Source: JACZST01 sp964195155 (GTDB lineage Bacteria > Actinomycetota > Acidimicrobiia > Spongiisociales > UBA5794). From it: a stretch of 64,000 nucleotides of DNA. Below, piece by piece: positions 14,584 to 24,432 of this stretch. Each line of letters starts with the position of its first letter. Position 1 is the stretch's first letter. The position numbers and the translations under genes were made by a program. Below the pieces are notes generated by a model. The model searched no databases and was not told the origin of the DNA. It saw nothing but the letters and a program-made list of their open reading frames with translations. The stretch is taken from the NCBI GenBank assembly GCA_964195155.1, contig CAXMOP010000015.1, positions 1-64,000 of the forward strand. Direction: 5' to 3'.

Positions 14584-16203
14584 ATGCCGCACATGCAGGA
14601 CGACTTCCCGCTCTTGATGTCCACCCTCTACGACCACGGTGTCCGGCACTACCCCGATCAAGAGATCGTGTCGGTCGATCCCGACCTGGCGATCACGCGA
14701 ACCACCTACGCCGAGACCGATCGGCGCGTCCGGCGCCTGGCCACTGCTTTCTCCGAATCGCTCGGCGTCGCCGCCGGCGATGCCGTCGGCACTTTCGCCT
14801 TCAACAACCACCGCCATCACGAGCTGTATTGGGCGACGGCCAACACCGGGGTGATCTGCCACACGCTCAATCTCCGGCTCTTTCCGGAACAGCTGGTGTA
14901 CGTCATCAACCACGGCGGGGACCGCGTGCTGTTCCTTGACGTCAATCTGGCGCCGCTGCTCGCGCCCATCATCGACGAGCTGAAGTTCGTTGAGCGCTAT
15001 GTCGTGATGGGCGGCGATGCCGCGGACAGCGGGCTGCCCGACGCCATCTCCTATGAAGAGATGATCGACGGAGTCTCCGAGCACGGGGCATGGCCCGAGC
15101 TCGACGAGCGAAGCCCTTTCATGCTCTGCTATAGCTCGGGGACCACGGGGAACCCGAAGGGCGTCGCCTATACGCAGCGCTCCACCTATCTGCATACGAT
15201 CTCGAACCTGGCCAACTTCCCGATCGCGGCGACCGACAACGTGCTGCCGGTCGTACCGCAATTCCATGCCTCGGCGTGGGGCTATCCCTTCCAGGCGGTC
15301 ACCATGGGTGCCAAGCTCACCTACCCGGGCCCCGACCTATCGCCGGAAGGGTTGGTGAAGCTGTTCGTCGACGAGAAGGTGACATTTTCTGCAGGCGTCC
15401 CGACGGTGTGGCTTGGTATCCAGCAATATCTTGCCGACCACCCGGAGATCGAGTTGCCCGACATGCGGGCCTTCCTCTGTGGAGGGTCGGCGGTGCCACG
15501 GGCGATGACCAAGTGGTACCAGGAGAATCGCGGCATCCGGGTCGTCCAGGGGTGGGGCATGACCGAGACCAACCCGATTGCCTCGGTATCGCTGCTCGCG
15601 CCGTGGATGGAGGATTGGGACTTTGAACAGCAACTCGACATCTTCGAGACCGCCGGGCGCATCGTCCCGGGCCTCCAGTACAAGATCGTTGACGAGGACG
15701 GCGAGGAGCTTCCCCACGACGGCGAGGCGTTCGGAGAGCTGCTGATCCGCGGGCCCTGGATTGCGGGCGAGTACTACAAAGATGATCGAACTCCGCAGTC
15801 GTTCGTCGACGGGTGGCTCCGCACCGGTGACGTGTGCAAGGTGACCCCCGAGGGCTACATCCGCATCACCGACCGCGCCAAGGATCTCATCAAGTCCGGC
15901 GGCGAGTGGATCTCGTCGATCGATCTGGAGAACGAGATCATGGCGCACCCGGAGGTGGCCGAGGCCACCGTTGTCGGCTTGAAGCACGTCAAGTGGCAGG
16001 AGCGGCCGGTCGCGTTCGTCGTGCGCATCGAAGGATCAACCGTCACCGCAGACGACATCATCGCTTTTGTGACCGATCGAGTAGCGAAGTGGTGGATCCC
16101 CGACGAGATCGTCTTCGTCGACGAAATCCCAAAGACCGGCACCGGCAAGTTCGACAAGAAGGTTGTCAGAGACCAGTACTCGGATCTGTTGATGGACGCG
16201 TAG
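14584..16203 (+). CDS. Fatty-acyl-CoA synthetase (AMP-forming)
   Basis: The enzyme activates a carboxylic acid through an acyl-AMP to the CoA thioester. The 539-residue length fits the FadD/AlkK-like group. Motifs in order are the AMP-binding loop YSSGTTGNPKG near 181, the GWGMTETNP segment near 322, the hinge TGDVCKVTPEGYIRITDRAKD, and the catalytic lysine region PKTGTGKFDKK near the C-terminus. The ATG at 14584 is favoured; MQDDFPL at 14593 is an alternative. Medium- or long-chain fatty acids are the likely substrate, but the sequence does not decide this. It converges with ftsK. Confidence 0.92.
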   Translation: MPHMQDDFPLLMSTLYDHGVRHYPDQEIVSVDPDLAITRTTYAETDRRVRRLATAFSESLGVAAGDAVGTFAFNNHRHHELYWATANTGVICHTLNLRLFPEQLVYVINHGGDRVLFLDVNLAPLLAPIIDELKFVERYVVMGGDAADSGLPDAISYEEMIDGVSEHGAWPELDERSPFMLCYSSGTTGNPKGVAYTQRSTYLHTISNLANFPIAATDNVLPVVPQFHASAWGYPFQAVTMGAKLTYPGPDLSPEGLVKLFVDEKVTFSAGVPTVWLGIQQYLADHPEIELPDMRAFLCGGSAVPRAMTKWYQENRGIRVVQGWGMTETNPIASVSLLAPWMEDWDFEQQLDIFETAGRIVPGLQYKIVDEDGEELPHDGEAFGELLIRGPWIAGEYYKDDRTPQSFVDGWLRTGDVCKVTPEGYIRITDRAKDLIKSGGEWISSIDLENEIMAHPEVAEATVVGLKHVKWQERPVAFVVRIEGSTVTADDIIAFVTDRVAKWWIPDEIVFVDEIPKTGTGKFDKKVVRDQYSDLLMDA

Positions 16204-16395
16204 GACGGGACGCAAGACGCGAGACGCGATTTCGCTTTGACTCCCCCTCAGGTGTTCTGTCGCGGCGGGTTGCGACACTCGCCGGGTGTGCGGTTCGTTT
16301 CCTCCCCCGTTGGGGGAGGAAAGCAACCGACCGAAGGGAGGCTGACGGAGGGGCTACCAGGCCTCGAAAGAGGGGAGGAACGCGACTCGCGACTC
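16204..16395. other. Intergenic spacer between acyl-CoA synthetase and ftsK
   Basis: This convergent spacer holds a degenerate heptamer tract (GCGAGAC words near 16209-16230), a palindrome CCTCCCCC-GTT-GGGGGAGG at about 16301-16319 that could act as a two-way terminator, and two GCGACTC units at 16381-16394. No coding sequence is supported. It begins at the TAG stop of the synthetase followed by GACGGG and ends in CTCCTA, recalling the ends of the MITE-like family but too eroded to assign. Confidence 0.6.
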
Positions 16396-18621
16396 CTACA
16401 GGACGGCGCTCAGCTCGTCTTCGGTGATCAGGACCGCCCGCGGCTTCGATCCCACCGACGGCCCGACGATTCCCTTGTTCTCCATGATGTCCATCACCCG
16501 GCCCGCTCTGGCGAAACCGATGCGCAGCTTTCGTTGCAGCATCGAGGTCGAGCCGAGCTGACTGCGGACCACGAGTTCGATCGCCTCCCTGACGATCGCC
16601 GGGTCCTCACCCTCGAACTCCTCGTTGCTCGCCGCACGCTTCTGCGCCACTTCGAAGACCTCGGTGTCTGAATAGCGGGCCTGCTGCTGCTCCCTCACGA
16701 ACTCGACGACCCCCTGCACCTCCGCCTCCGATACCCAGGCGCCCTGGACGCGCTCGGGCTTCGGCTCTCGCGCCGTAATCACCAGCATGTCGCCGAGACC
16801 GACCAGCTTGTCGGCGCCGCCCTGGTCGATGATCACGCGGGAGTCGGTCTGCGATGCCACCGAGAACGCCAAACGAGAGGGCACGTTGGCCTTGATCACC
16901 CCGGTGATCACATTGACCGATGGCCGCTGGGTTGCGAGCACCAGGTGGATGCCGACCGCCCGCGACATCTGGGCAATGCGCACGATCGAGTCTTCGACGA
17001 TCCGCCCGGCCACCATCATCAGGTCGTTGAGCTCGTCGACCACCACCACGATGTAGGGGAACCGGTCGTAGCGATCCTCATCGAAGTCGCCGGCGTCGTA
17101 CCGCTCGCGATAGGACTCGATGTCGCGCACGCCCGCCTCGGCCAGCAGGTCGTAGCGCCGATCCATCTCCCCTACCGCCCATTGCAGCGCATCGGCGGCC
17201 TTCTTGGGGTTGGTGATGACCCTGGTCAGGAGGTGTGGCGCATCGTTGTACTGGCCAAGCTCCACGCGCTTGGGGTCGACCAGGATCAAGCGGACCTCGT
17301 CCGGCCTGGCCCGCATCAGCAGCGATGTGATGATCGCGTTGATGCACGACGACTTCCCCGCACCCGTGGCGCCGGCGATGAGCAGATGGGGAAGCTCGGT
17401 GAGACGGATCATCCGCGACGTGCCGCTGACGTCCTTGCCGAGCGCGACCAGCATCGGGTCCCGGTCCTGGGCGGCCACCGGGCTCGCCAGGATGTCGCCG
17501 AGCGTCACGACCTGGCGCTTTCGATTGGGCACCTCGATGCCGATCGCCGAGCGGCCCGGGATGGGGGCGAGAATGCGCACGTCCGGTGAGGCCAGCGCGT
17601 AGGCGATGTCGTGGGCGAGGCTGGTGACGCGCGATACCTTGACCCCGGCCGCAAGCTCGATCTCGTAACGGGTGACCGTCGGTCCCGGCACGATGCGGGT
17701 CAGGCGGGCGTCGACACCGTGCTGGCGGAGCGAGTCCTCGAGCTCGGATGCGGTCTGCTCGAGGCCGCGCTTGTTCGCACCCACCGCACTGGTGGACCCC
17801 AGAAGCGACAGCGGGGGCAGGGCATACTCGCCGGATCGGCTTGGCGGCGCCGGTTGCTGTGGCCTGGACTTCTTGGGCGATGACTTCTCCGCCTTCGGGC
17901 CTTTCCGTGGTGCGGTCGGCTCCGGAGCGGGCGGTTCGGCGATCACCGGGTCCTGGTCGACGTGAATGGTCGGCTGTTCACGGGGCAAATCCAGACCCAC
18001 CCACGAGCGGAAGCGGCGGAGCGAGGAGACGAGTGTGTGGCCAACGTCCCGAACCGTGGACCGGGTCAAGACCAGCGTGCCGGCGGCGATGACGGCGAAC
18101 AAGACGATGAACGCCCCCCAGAATCCGATCAATCGTCGCAACGGGAAGGCGATGAGCGCCCCGGCGACCCCGCCGCTGTCCTGAACCTGATCGACGTTGC
18201 CGGCGAGTGCGACCGAACCGGTGAGGAGGTGGAACATTGCGAGAGTGCTGAAGAACACCACGACCACACCGATCACGACCCGCCCTGCTTGGAGCCGTGG
18301 GAAGATCCCGACCAGGCTGATCCCGACGACTGCAAGGACGATGGGCACGGCGTATGCCCAGGTTCCGAACAGGAACATGGCGGCGTCCGAGACCCCGGCA
18401 CCAAGCGGTCCGGACAGCCCGAAGAACGACAGTGTCACCAACAGCGCGCCGACGATCAACACCAAGCCCCAGACGTCGTCGGTCTGGCGCCCGAGGCGCT
18501 CCCGGATCCGTTCTCGGCTCTTCCGCAGCGCGTGGGCGAGCCTGGTCCGCATCGGGATCCGTTTCGATTTTCTAGTCCTACTCCGCCCCTTCGACCCGCG
18601 ACCTTTGGTACGCGTAGCCAT
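16396..18621 (-). CDS. ftsK: DNA translocase FtsK
   Basis: FtsK pumps chromosome termini through the closing septum. From the ATG at 18621 it has 741 residues: a basic start, about four membrane helices up to residue 190, a Pro/Lys-rich linker, a RecA-type motor with Walker A near 413-422 (GATGAGKSSC) and Walker B (VVVVDELNDLM), and a C-terminal gamma winged helix (RIGFARAGRVMDIMENKGIV) that reads KOPS sites. TATCGT lies 9 nt before the start, consistent with a leaderless or very short-leader mRNA. Confidence 0.95.
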   Translation of the reverse strand: MATRTKGRGSKGRSRTRKSKRIPMRTRLAHALRKSRERIRERLGRQTDDVWGLVLIVGALLVTLSFFGLSGPLGAGVSDAAMFLFGTWAYAVPIVLAVVGISLVGIFPRLQAGRVVIGVVVVFFSTLAMFHLLTGSVALAGNVDQVQDSGGVAGALIAFPLRRLIGFWGAFIVLFAVIAAGTLVLTRSTVRDVGHTLVSSLRRFRSWVGLDLPREQPTIHVDQDPVIAEPPAPEPTAPRKGPKAEKSSPKKSRPQQPAPPSRSGEYALPPLSLLGSTSAVGANKRGLEQTASELEDSLRQHGVDARLTRIVPGPTVTRYEIELAAGVKVSRVTSLAHDIAYALASPDVRILAPIPGRSAIGIEVPNRKRQVVTLGDILASPVAAQDRDPMLVALGKDVSGTSRMIRLTELPHLLIAGATGAGKSSCINAIITSLLMRARPDEVRLILVDPKRVELGQYNDAPHLLTRVITNPKKAADALQWAVGEMDRRYDLLAEAGVRDIESYRERYDAGDFDEDRYDRFPYIVVVVDELNDLMMVAGRIVEDSIVRIAQMSRAVGIHLVLATQRPSVNVITGVIKANVPSRLAFSVASQTDSRVIIDQGGADKLVGLGDMLVITAREPKPERVQGAWVSEAEVQGVVEFVREQQQARYSDTEVFEVAQKRAASNEEFEGEDPAIVREAIELVVRSQLGSTSMLQRKLRIGFARAGRVMDIMENKGIVGPSVGSKPRAVLITEDELSAVL

Positions 18622-18778
18622 GGGGACGACACGATACAAGAGGTTGCCGTCCCTTCCAACCACCCTCCGCGCGATCTCAACCGCGCAGAGTTACACGCAT
18701 GTAGTTCGCGGCGTTGTTTTCGCCATTCCGCGGGCCAACAGCGTCATAGGCACCCCTACCGGCCCTGGGCTGGCAGCG

Positions 18779-20407
18779 TTACAGCTCGATGATGACGGGG
18801 AAGACGACGGGGCGGCGCTTCATCGTGTTTTGCACCGCCTTGCGTGCCGAGTTGCGGACCCTGCGGTGCAGGGCGTCGTGGTCGATGGGCCGGTCGAGGG
18901 TGGAGATCCCCTGCTCGACCCTGGTTCGGATCGCCTTGTGCAGCTTGTCGGCATCCCCGGTGACCCCGTGACTGTCGATGTCGGGTCCGAAGATGATGTC
19001 TCCGGTTCGTTTGTCGACGCCCACGGTGACGAGCACCACACCGTCATCTGCCAGGTGTTGCCGATCGCGAATGACCCCGAAGTCGTCCTCGATCTCGGTC
19101 CCGTCCACATAGACATAGCCTGCAGACACGGCCTGGCGGTCGATACGCATTTTGCCGTTTTCGAGGACCACGACGTCGCCGTCCTCGCACACCTCGACGC
19201 GAGGGATTCCCAACTCCATGCCGAGGTCGGCATTGGCCGCGAGGTGCCGGTACTCGCCGTGGACCGGGATCAGCGCCTGGGGTTGCACGACGTTGTAGAA
19301 GGTCATGAGCTCGGTGGCCGCGGCATGGCCCGACACGTGGACCGGCGCGTTGCGACCGTGGTGGACGGTGACTCCGGCCCGGGTGAGGTTGTTGATCACT
19401 CGCGATACCCGCTTCTCGTTACCGGGGATCGGGGTCGCCGAGATGATGACGCTGTCGTTGGGGTCGAGGGTCACCGAACGGTGCTCTCCCGCCGCCATCA
19501 GCGACAACGCGGCGAACGGCTCACCCTGGCTTCCTGTTGAGATCACGGCCGCCTTGTCGGGCTCGAGCTCCAGCAGCTCCTCCAGCTCGACGAGTCCCCC
19601 GGTGGGAATCGTCAGATGGCCGGATTCGACGGCGATCTCGTAGTTGCGCAGCATCGAGCGCCCGATGAAGGCAAACCGCCGACCATCTGCCACGACGGCA
19701 TCGATCGCCTGTTGCACGCGGTGGAGGTGGCTGGCAAAACAAGCAATGATCACCCTGCCGGGCGCCTCTCGAACCAGGTCTTCCAGCTCGCTGCCGACGG
19801 TGCTCTCGGAAGGCACGAAGCCGGGCCGTTCGGCGTTGGTCGAATCGGCAAGCAGCAGCCGGACGCCCTGCCTGCCGAACCCGGCCAGCGTCTGCAGATC
19901 GGTGGTCCTGCCATCGATCGGCGTCGGGTCGAGCTTGAAGTCGCCGCTGTGGATCACCAGGCCCTCCGGCGTGTCGAAGGCGATGCCGGTGGCGTCCGGA
20001 ACGGAGTGAGTCACCGCAATGTGACTGAAGCGAAACGGCCCCTCCTCGACCCAGGTTCGCACCTCGACCGGCCGCAGGTCGGGCTCGACGCCCATTTCGC
20101 TCACTCTGGCCCTGGCCAGCTCGAGGGTGAGCGGGGTCCCGTATACCGGCACGTTGATCTCACGAAGTAGGTAACCGAGCGCGCCGATGTGATCCTCGTG
20201 GCCGTGGGTGAGGATCACGCACGACAGCGCCTCGGGGCGGCTCAAGATCGATGACAGGTCGGGGAGCACGAGATCGACGCCGAGCATCTCCTCGTCGGGA
20301 AACATCAGGCCGACGTCGATCATCGCCACCCGGCCGTCGATCTCCATCGAGGCGCAGTTCCTGCCGATCTCCCCAAGGCCGCCGTGGAAGGCGATGCGGA
20401 CGCTCAC
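18779..20407 (-). CDS. rnj: Ribonuclease J
   Basis: RNase J is a zinc-dependent metallo-beta-lactamase-fold 5' exonuclease and endonuclease in mRNA decay and rRNA maturation. The 542-residue protein has LTHGHEDHIGAL near 78-89, the further metal ligands THSVPDA and HSGDFKLD, a beta-CASP domain (STNAERPGF, ISTGSQGEP, HVSGHAA), and the C-terminal domain. The start is GTG, overlapping the dapA stop by 4 bp. RNase Y is also encoded in the window, so both decay systems coexist. Confidence 0.96.
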   Translation of the reverse strand: MSVRIAFHGGLGEIGRNCASMEIDGRVAMIDVGLMFPDEEMLGVDLVLPDLSSILSRPEALSCVILTHGHEDHIGALGYLLREINVPVYGTPLTLELARARVSEMGVEPDLRPVEVRTWVEEGPFRFSHIAVTHSVPDATGIAFDTPEGLVIHSGDFKLDPTPIDGRTTDLQTLAGFGRQGVRLLLADSTNAERPGFVPSESTVGSELEDLVREAPGRVIIACFASHLHRVQQAIDAVVADGRRFAFIGRSMLRNYEIAVESGHLTIPTGGLVELEELLELEPDKAAVISTGSQGEPFAALSLMAAGEHRSVTLDPNDSVIISATPIPGNEKRVSRVINNLTRAGVTVHHGRNAPVHVSGHAAATELMTFYNVVQPQALIPVHGEYRHLAANADLGMELGIPRVEVCEDGDVVVLENGKMRIDRQAVSAGYVYVDGTEIEDDFGVIRDRQHLADDGVVLVTVGVDKRTGDIIFGPDIDSHGVTGDADKLHKAIRTRVEQGISTLDRPIDHDALHRRVRNSARKAVQNTMKRRPVVFPVIIEL

Positions 20408-21300
20408 AGGCCTTCCAGACCCACGAGAGCCTCACGCACGGTCGCCACCGTCTCCTCCGACGGCGGTACCAGCGGCAGCCGCGGCTCGCCGACGGCGTCC
20501 CAGGCCATCGACAGCCCCGCCTTGAGGGGCATCGGGCTCGGCTCGACAAACAGCGCGGTGAACAGTGGCATGAGTCCCTGATGCAGACGATCGGCCTCGT
20601 CGTCCTTGTCCGCCAGTGCCGCCTCCACCATCGCCCGGATCTGGGCTCCGGCGAGATGGGCGGCCACCGAAACCACCCCGACGCCCCCGGCACGCACGAT
20701 TTCGAGGGTCAGATCGTCCGACCCGGAGTAGACGGCGAACCCTTCCGGCAGCGCCGCGATCTGTGCGGTCGTCCAGGCGACGTCGTCGACGGCGTCCTTG
20801 ACGGCAACGATGTTTGGATGGGCGGCGAGCCGCTGCAGCGTTTCGACTTCGATCAGCCGACAGGTTCGCCCGGGGATGTTGTACACCATGAGCGGCAGGT
20901 CTGTGGCGTCTGCGATCGCGGTCATGTGACGGAAGATGCCTTCCTGCGGCGGCTTCGAGTAGTACGGGGTCACCGCCATCACGGCGTGACAGCCGACCTC
21001 GGCGGCGCGCTCGGTGAGCTCGACCGACTCGCGCGTGTCGTAGGTGCCGGTGCCGGCGACCACGACCGCCCGATCACCGATGGCGTCGACCGCGGCGCGG
21101 TACAGCGCAACCTTCTCCACCGCGTTCAGGGTCGGCGACTCCCCGGTGGTGCCGCACACGACGACGCCGTCGGAACCTTGGCCGACCAGGTGATCGGCGA
21201 GTCGGGTGAAGGTCCCGAAATCGACCGATCCGTCCTCGTGAAACGGCGTGATGATGGCCGTGAGGACCGCGCCGAAGGGCGCTTCTGGTCGGTGCTCCAT
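20404..21300 (-). CDS. dapA: 4-hydroxy-tetrahydrodipicolinate synthase DapA
   Basis: DapA condenses pyruvate and aspartate semialdehyde, the first committed step to diaminopimelate. The 298-residue protein shows the TIM-barrel features VVCGTTGESPTLN (Thr-Thr pair), the tyrosine in MAVTPYYSKPPQEG, YNIPGRTC, and the Schiff-base lysine in VAVKDAVDD. The ATG at 21300 gives the normal start; a longer upstream frame overlaps the divergent thioredoxin gene and is not homologous. dapA and rnj overlap by 4 bp. Confidence 0.96.
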   Translation of the reverse strand: MEHRPEAPFGAVLTAIITPFHEDGSVDFGTFTRLADHLVGQGSDGVVVCGTTGESPTLNAVEKVALYRAAVDAIGDRAVVVAGTGTYDTRESVELTERAAEVGCHAVMAVTPYYSKPPQEGIFRHMTAIADATDLPLMVYNIPGRTCRLIEVETLQRLAAHPNIVAVKDAVDDVAWTTAQIAALPEGFAVYSGSDDLTLEIVRAGGVGVVSVAAHLAGAQIRAMVEAALADKDDEADRLHQGLMPLFTALFVEPSPMPLKAGLSMAWDAVGEPRLPLVPPSEETVATVREALVGLEGL

Positions 21301-21329
21301 AGCGGCGACGGTAGCAGGCAGGGTCGAAG

Positions 21330-21335
21330 TAACCT
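21330..21335 (+). promoter_or_regulatory. -10 element for the thioredoxin-TPR gene
   Basis: TAACCT lies 7 nt before the ATG at 21343, with no Shine-Dalgarno sequence, suggesting leaderless expression. The dapA start is only 43 bp away on the other strand. Confidence 0.45.
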
Positions 21336-21342
21336 CGCCCCC

Positions 21343-22176
21343 ATGAGCGTTGGCAAGGATGTCGATACGGCTGCGTTTTCCCAGGATGTGCTGCAACGCA
21401 GCCGCGAACTTCCGGTCATCGTCGACTTCTGGGCGGAATGGTGCCAGCCGTGCAAGGTGCTGAGCCCCGCCCTGGAAAAAGTCACCGAGGACGGTGAAGG
21501 CGCCTTCGAGCTCGTCAAGGTCGACGTCGACGCCAACCAGGAGCTGGCACAGCAGTACGCCGTCCAGGGCATCCCCACCGTTATCGCCTTTCGCGACGGC
21601 GAAGAGGTCTCCCGATTCACCGGTGCCCTGCCCGAGGCCGCGGTCGTCGACTGGGTGGCGACGGTCATGCCGGACGATCTCGACCGGATGGTGGACGAGG
21701 CCCGCACCGCACGAATCGACGGTGACGACTCGACTGCCGAGCACCTGTACCGACAGGCCCTCGATGCGCGATCGGATCACAGCGAGGCCGGTACGAGCCT
21801 TGCGGCCATGCTCATCGACCGGGGCGAGACCGATGAAGCACTGATCGTGCTCGGCCGGCTGGTGCCCGACGCTGAGGTAGACCGGCTCCGGGCCGCGGCA
21901 CGGGTCAGGGCCGGCTCCGGCCAGGACATCTCAGCGCTCAAAGCGCGTGTCGCAGCGGAGCCCGACAACGGCAGGGCTCGCCTCGAGCTGGCTCGCGCCC
22001 TCGCCGCCCAAGCCGAGTACGAGCCGGCGCTCGATCAGCTGCTGGCCGAGGTGCGGCGGAAGGGTGAGCTTTCCGACGAGGCGCGCCTCGCCATGCTCGA
22101 CATCTTCGAGCTCGTCGGCGCCGAGCACCCGCTCACCACGACGTATCGCCGACAGCTGGCAAGCGCCCTCTACTAG
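21343..22176 (+). CDS. Thioredoxin-TPR protein (YbbN/CnoX-like)
   Basis: The 277-residue protein has an N-terminal thioredoxin fold (about 5-110) with the active-site sequence WCQPC (Cys34, Cys37) and the cis-proline in GIPTV, followed by a C-terminal helical region of TPR-like repeats (about 120-277). This architecture matches YbbN/CnoX, which in proteobacteria is a holdase that hands substrates to GroEL or DnaK. Here both cysteines are kept, so disulfide exchange is possible. The stop TAG is also the first TAG of a MITE-like element. Confidence 0.9.
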   Translation: MSVGKDVDTAAFSQDVLQRSRELPVIVDFWAEWCQPCKVLSPALEKVTEDGEGAFELVKVDVDANQELAQQYAVQGIPTVIAFRDGEEVSRFTGALPEAAVVDWVATVMPDDLDRMVDEARTARIDGDDSTAEHLYRQALDARSDHSEAGTSLAAMLIDRGETDEALIVLGRLVPDAEVDRLRAAARVRAGSGQDISALKARVAAEPDNGRARLELARALAAQAEYEPALDQLLAEVRRKGELSDEARLAMLDIFELVGAEHPLTTTYRRQLASALY

Positions 22177-22286
22177 GACGGCGTTGATCAATGACGAGTG
22201 CCCTGCACCGGCGCTCACTTGTGTTGCGGTGACTCGGTTTCTCCAGTCAGCGACGGCACGCTGGAGGATTCCTGAGCACCCTCGTA
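22174..22286 (+). mobile_element. MITE-like inverted-repeat element, copy 1
   Basis: This 113-bp element begins TAGGACGGCGTTGATCAATG and ends ATTCCTGAGCACCCTCGTA, so its ends are inverted copies of each other and both terminate in TA. The interior (GTGTTGCGGTGACTCGG ... GGCACGCTGGAGGATT) is shared with copies 2 and 6. The first TAG is the stop codon of the thioredoxin gene. It encodes no protein. Confidence 0.8.
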
Positions 22287-22314
22287 GGAGGATGCTGAGC
22301 AATCCGGCGCCCTA
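22285..22314. mobile_element. Solo end of the MITE-like element next to dapB
   Basis: Directly after copy 1, sharing its TA, a second terminal repeat starts (TAGGAGGATGCTGAGCAATC) and the segment ends in CCCTA. The minus strand of that last CTA is the dapB stop codon TAG. It looks like a deletion derivative of a second, nested copy. Confidence 0.6.
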
Positions 22315-23079
22315 CGAGGAGCCCAGCTCGAGAACGGCCTCGAGCCCCACGGTCACGCCCGCATCCAACGTGGCGACGCCGCGCACCGCGGCAAGCACGC
22401 CGGGGATGAACACGCTGCGATCGGTGGAGGTATGGCGAATGCTGAGGGTCTCCCCGGCGCCGCCGAACATGACAATCTGGTCGGCAACGATGCCGGGAAG
22501 CCGAACGGCGTGGACCGGAACACCGGACACATCGGCGCCGCGTGCTCCCGGCACCAGCTCGGTCGATTCGGTCCGGCGATGCTGGTCGGCCGCCGCTGCG
22601 ATCCGCTCTGCAGTGACCATTGCGGTACCGGAAGGAGCGTCGACTTTCTGATCGTGATGGAGCTCAATGACCTCGGCGGCGGCGAAGTGCGGCGCGGCGA
22701 TCTCGGCGAGACGCAATGCCACGATTGCGCCGACGGCGAAGTTGGGGACGATCAGACAGTTCGGCGGCCCGACGCTCCAGACCTCCGCTACCACGCTGAT
22801 CCGCTCCGCATCGAACCCCGACGTTCCCACTACCGCATTCACCCCGAGCCGGTGCCACCGGTCGAGGTTGGCCATGACCACGTCGGGCACGGTGAATTCG
22901 ACAACGACATCGGCCGATTGAACGGCGTCCGGATCGTCGCCGACCGTGTCGCCGGCGATCGTCGATCCGGCATGACCCGGGTCGTACAGCGGACCGAGCT
23001 CGAGGTCGTCGGCCTCGGCGATGGCCTCGGCGACCAGGACGCCCATGCGACCCCCGGCACCGGAGACCGCAACGATCAT
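22312..23079 (-). CDS. dapB: 4-hydroxy-tetrahydrodipicolinate reductase DapB
   Basis: DapB reduces hydroxy-tetrahydrodipicolinate with NAD(P)H. The 255-residue protein has the N-terminal nucleotide motif VSGAGGRMG, the substrate motif ELHHDQKVDAPSGTA with the catalytic His and Lys, and the C-terminal VLELGS ending. It starts inside the M16 peptidase stop (4-bp overlap), so the two are cotranscribed. Its stop lies within a solo MITE-like end. Confidence 0.96.
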   Translation of the reverse strand: MIVAVSGAGGRMGVLVAEAIAEADDLELGPLYDPGHAGSTIAGDTVGDDPDAVQSADVVVEFTVPDVVMANLDRWHRLGVNAVVGTSGFDAERISVVAEVWSVGPPNCLIVPNFAVGAIVALRLAEIAAPHFAAAEVIELHHDQKVDAPSGTAMVTAERIAAAADQHRRTESTELVPGARGADVSGVPVHAVRLPGIVADQIVMFGGAGETLSIRHTSTDRSVFIPGVLAAVRGVATLDAGVTVGLEAVLELGSS

Positions 23080-24326
23080 TTCACGAACTCTTCGAGATCC
23101 CCGACGTCGAATGGCCCCGTGGCGCCCAGGACATACGGTCCGCCGTAGGCGGCCCTGGCGACGTCGATCACGTCGGCATTGGTGACGGCGTCGACCTTTG
23201 CCACGATCTGGTCGACTGAGAAGTGCTCGAGGCGGGTGATCTCGTTGCGACCGAGTCGATTCATTCGCCCGTCGGCATCCTCGAGGGACAGGGCGAGCGC
23301 ACCCTGCACGTGGCCGCGGGCTCGCTCCAGCTCGTCATCGGTAATGCCGGTGTCCATGATCTTGTCGAACTCCGCCCGGACCAGCTTCAGCACCTCGGCG
23401 GTCTGGCCGGGAGTGGTGCCAACGTACACGGCGCTGGCCCCACTGTCGGCAAACGGGCTGCGAAATGCATGGACCGCGTAGGCGAGGCCGCGGCGCTCGC
23501 GGATCTCGCGGAACAGCCGGCTCGACATGCCGCCACCGAGGACGTGATCCGACACGATGAGGGCAAACCGGCGCTCGTCGTCTCGTTTGAGGCCGGGGCC
23601 ACCGAAGACGAGGTGCGCCTGTTCGGTGTCGCGGCGAACCACCCCGACCCCCATTTCGGTTTTGAGATCGGTAAGGGAACGATCGATGTCGCCGCCTTCC
23701 CAGGCGCCGAAGTGCTCGGCAACGAGCTCGACCAACGCCCCGTGGTCGACCCTGCCCGCAACGGCCACGGTCGCCGAGTTCGGCGTGTACCGACGGCTCC
23801 AGTAGCCGCTGATCGTCTCGCGCGTCATTGCAGTGATCGAGTCCTTGGTCCCCAGGATCGGCGGCGCCAGGGGATGGGTCCCCCACATGGTGGTGACGAA
23901 CTGCTCGTGGGCGACATCGGTGGGGTCATCCTCGTTCATGTTGATCTCTTCAAGGACCACCCCGCGTTCGAGGTCGATCTCTTCCTGGCGGAAGGCGGGG
24001 CGTTGCACCATCTCAGCAAGAATCTCCATCGTGGTCGTCAGGTCGGCGTCTCGGGCGCGTGCCCAGTAACAGGTGTACTCCTTGGAGGTGAACGCGTTGT
24101 TTCGCGCCCCCATCGAATCAAAGGCTTCCGAGATTCGCTGGGCCGACCACGCATCGGAGCCCTTGAAGAGCAGGTGCTCGAGAAAGTGACTGGCCCCCGC
24201 CTCGACGGGCGTCTCGTCCCGACTGCCGGTGTTCACCCAGATGCCAATGGCGAGCGATCGCAACGACGGCATGTCCTGGGAAATGATGCGGAGCCCGTTG
24301 GGCAGCGTGGTGATGTCGTAATGCAT
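23076..24326 (-). CDS. M16-family zinc metallopeptidase
   Basis: The 416-residue protein has the inverted zinc motif HFLEH at 47-51 with the distal glutamate about 76 residues later (LERGVVLEEINM), followed by a second non-catalytic M16 lobe with the RERRGLAYAVHAF arginine/tyrosine region. This is a complete two-lobe subunit of the processing-peptidase type common upstream of dapB in actinobacteria. The ATG at 24326 is 8 nt after TAACAT. The substrate is unknown; it is cytosolic by lack of a signal peptide. Confidence 0.93.
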   Translation of the reverse strand: MHYDITTLPNGLRIISQDMPSLRSLAIGIWVNTGSRDETPVEAGASHFLEHLLFKGSDAWSAQRISEAFDSMGARNNAFTSKEYTCYWARARDADLTTTMEILAEMVQRPAFRQEEIDLERGVVLEEINMNEDDPTDVAHEQFVTTMWGTHPLAPPILGTKDSITAMTRETISGYWSRRYTPNSATVAVAGRVDHGALVELVAEHFGAWEGGDIDRSLTDLKTEMGVGVVRRDTEQAHLVFGGPGLKRDDERRFALIVSDHVLGGGMSSRLFREIRERRGLAYAVHAFRSPFADSGASAVYVGTTPGQTAEVLKLVRAEFDKIMDTGITDDELERARGHVQGALALSLEDADGRMNRLGRNEITRLEHFSVDQIVAKVDAVTNADVIDVARAAYGGPYVLGATGPFDVGDLEEFVK

Positions 24327-24432
24327 AGTCGGCGATGTTAGGACGGCGCCGGGGTTGCTCCCCCACCGGCAGAGAGAGGCTTGCCGGGCGTCGGTGGCGG
24401 ACGATCCTGTTCGCGTAGGCTGCCGCGCGGCA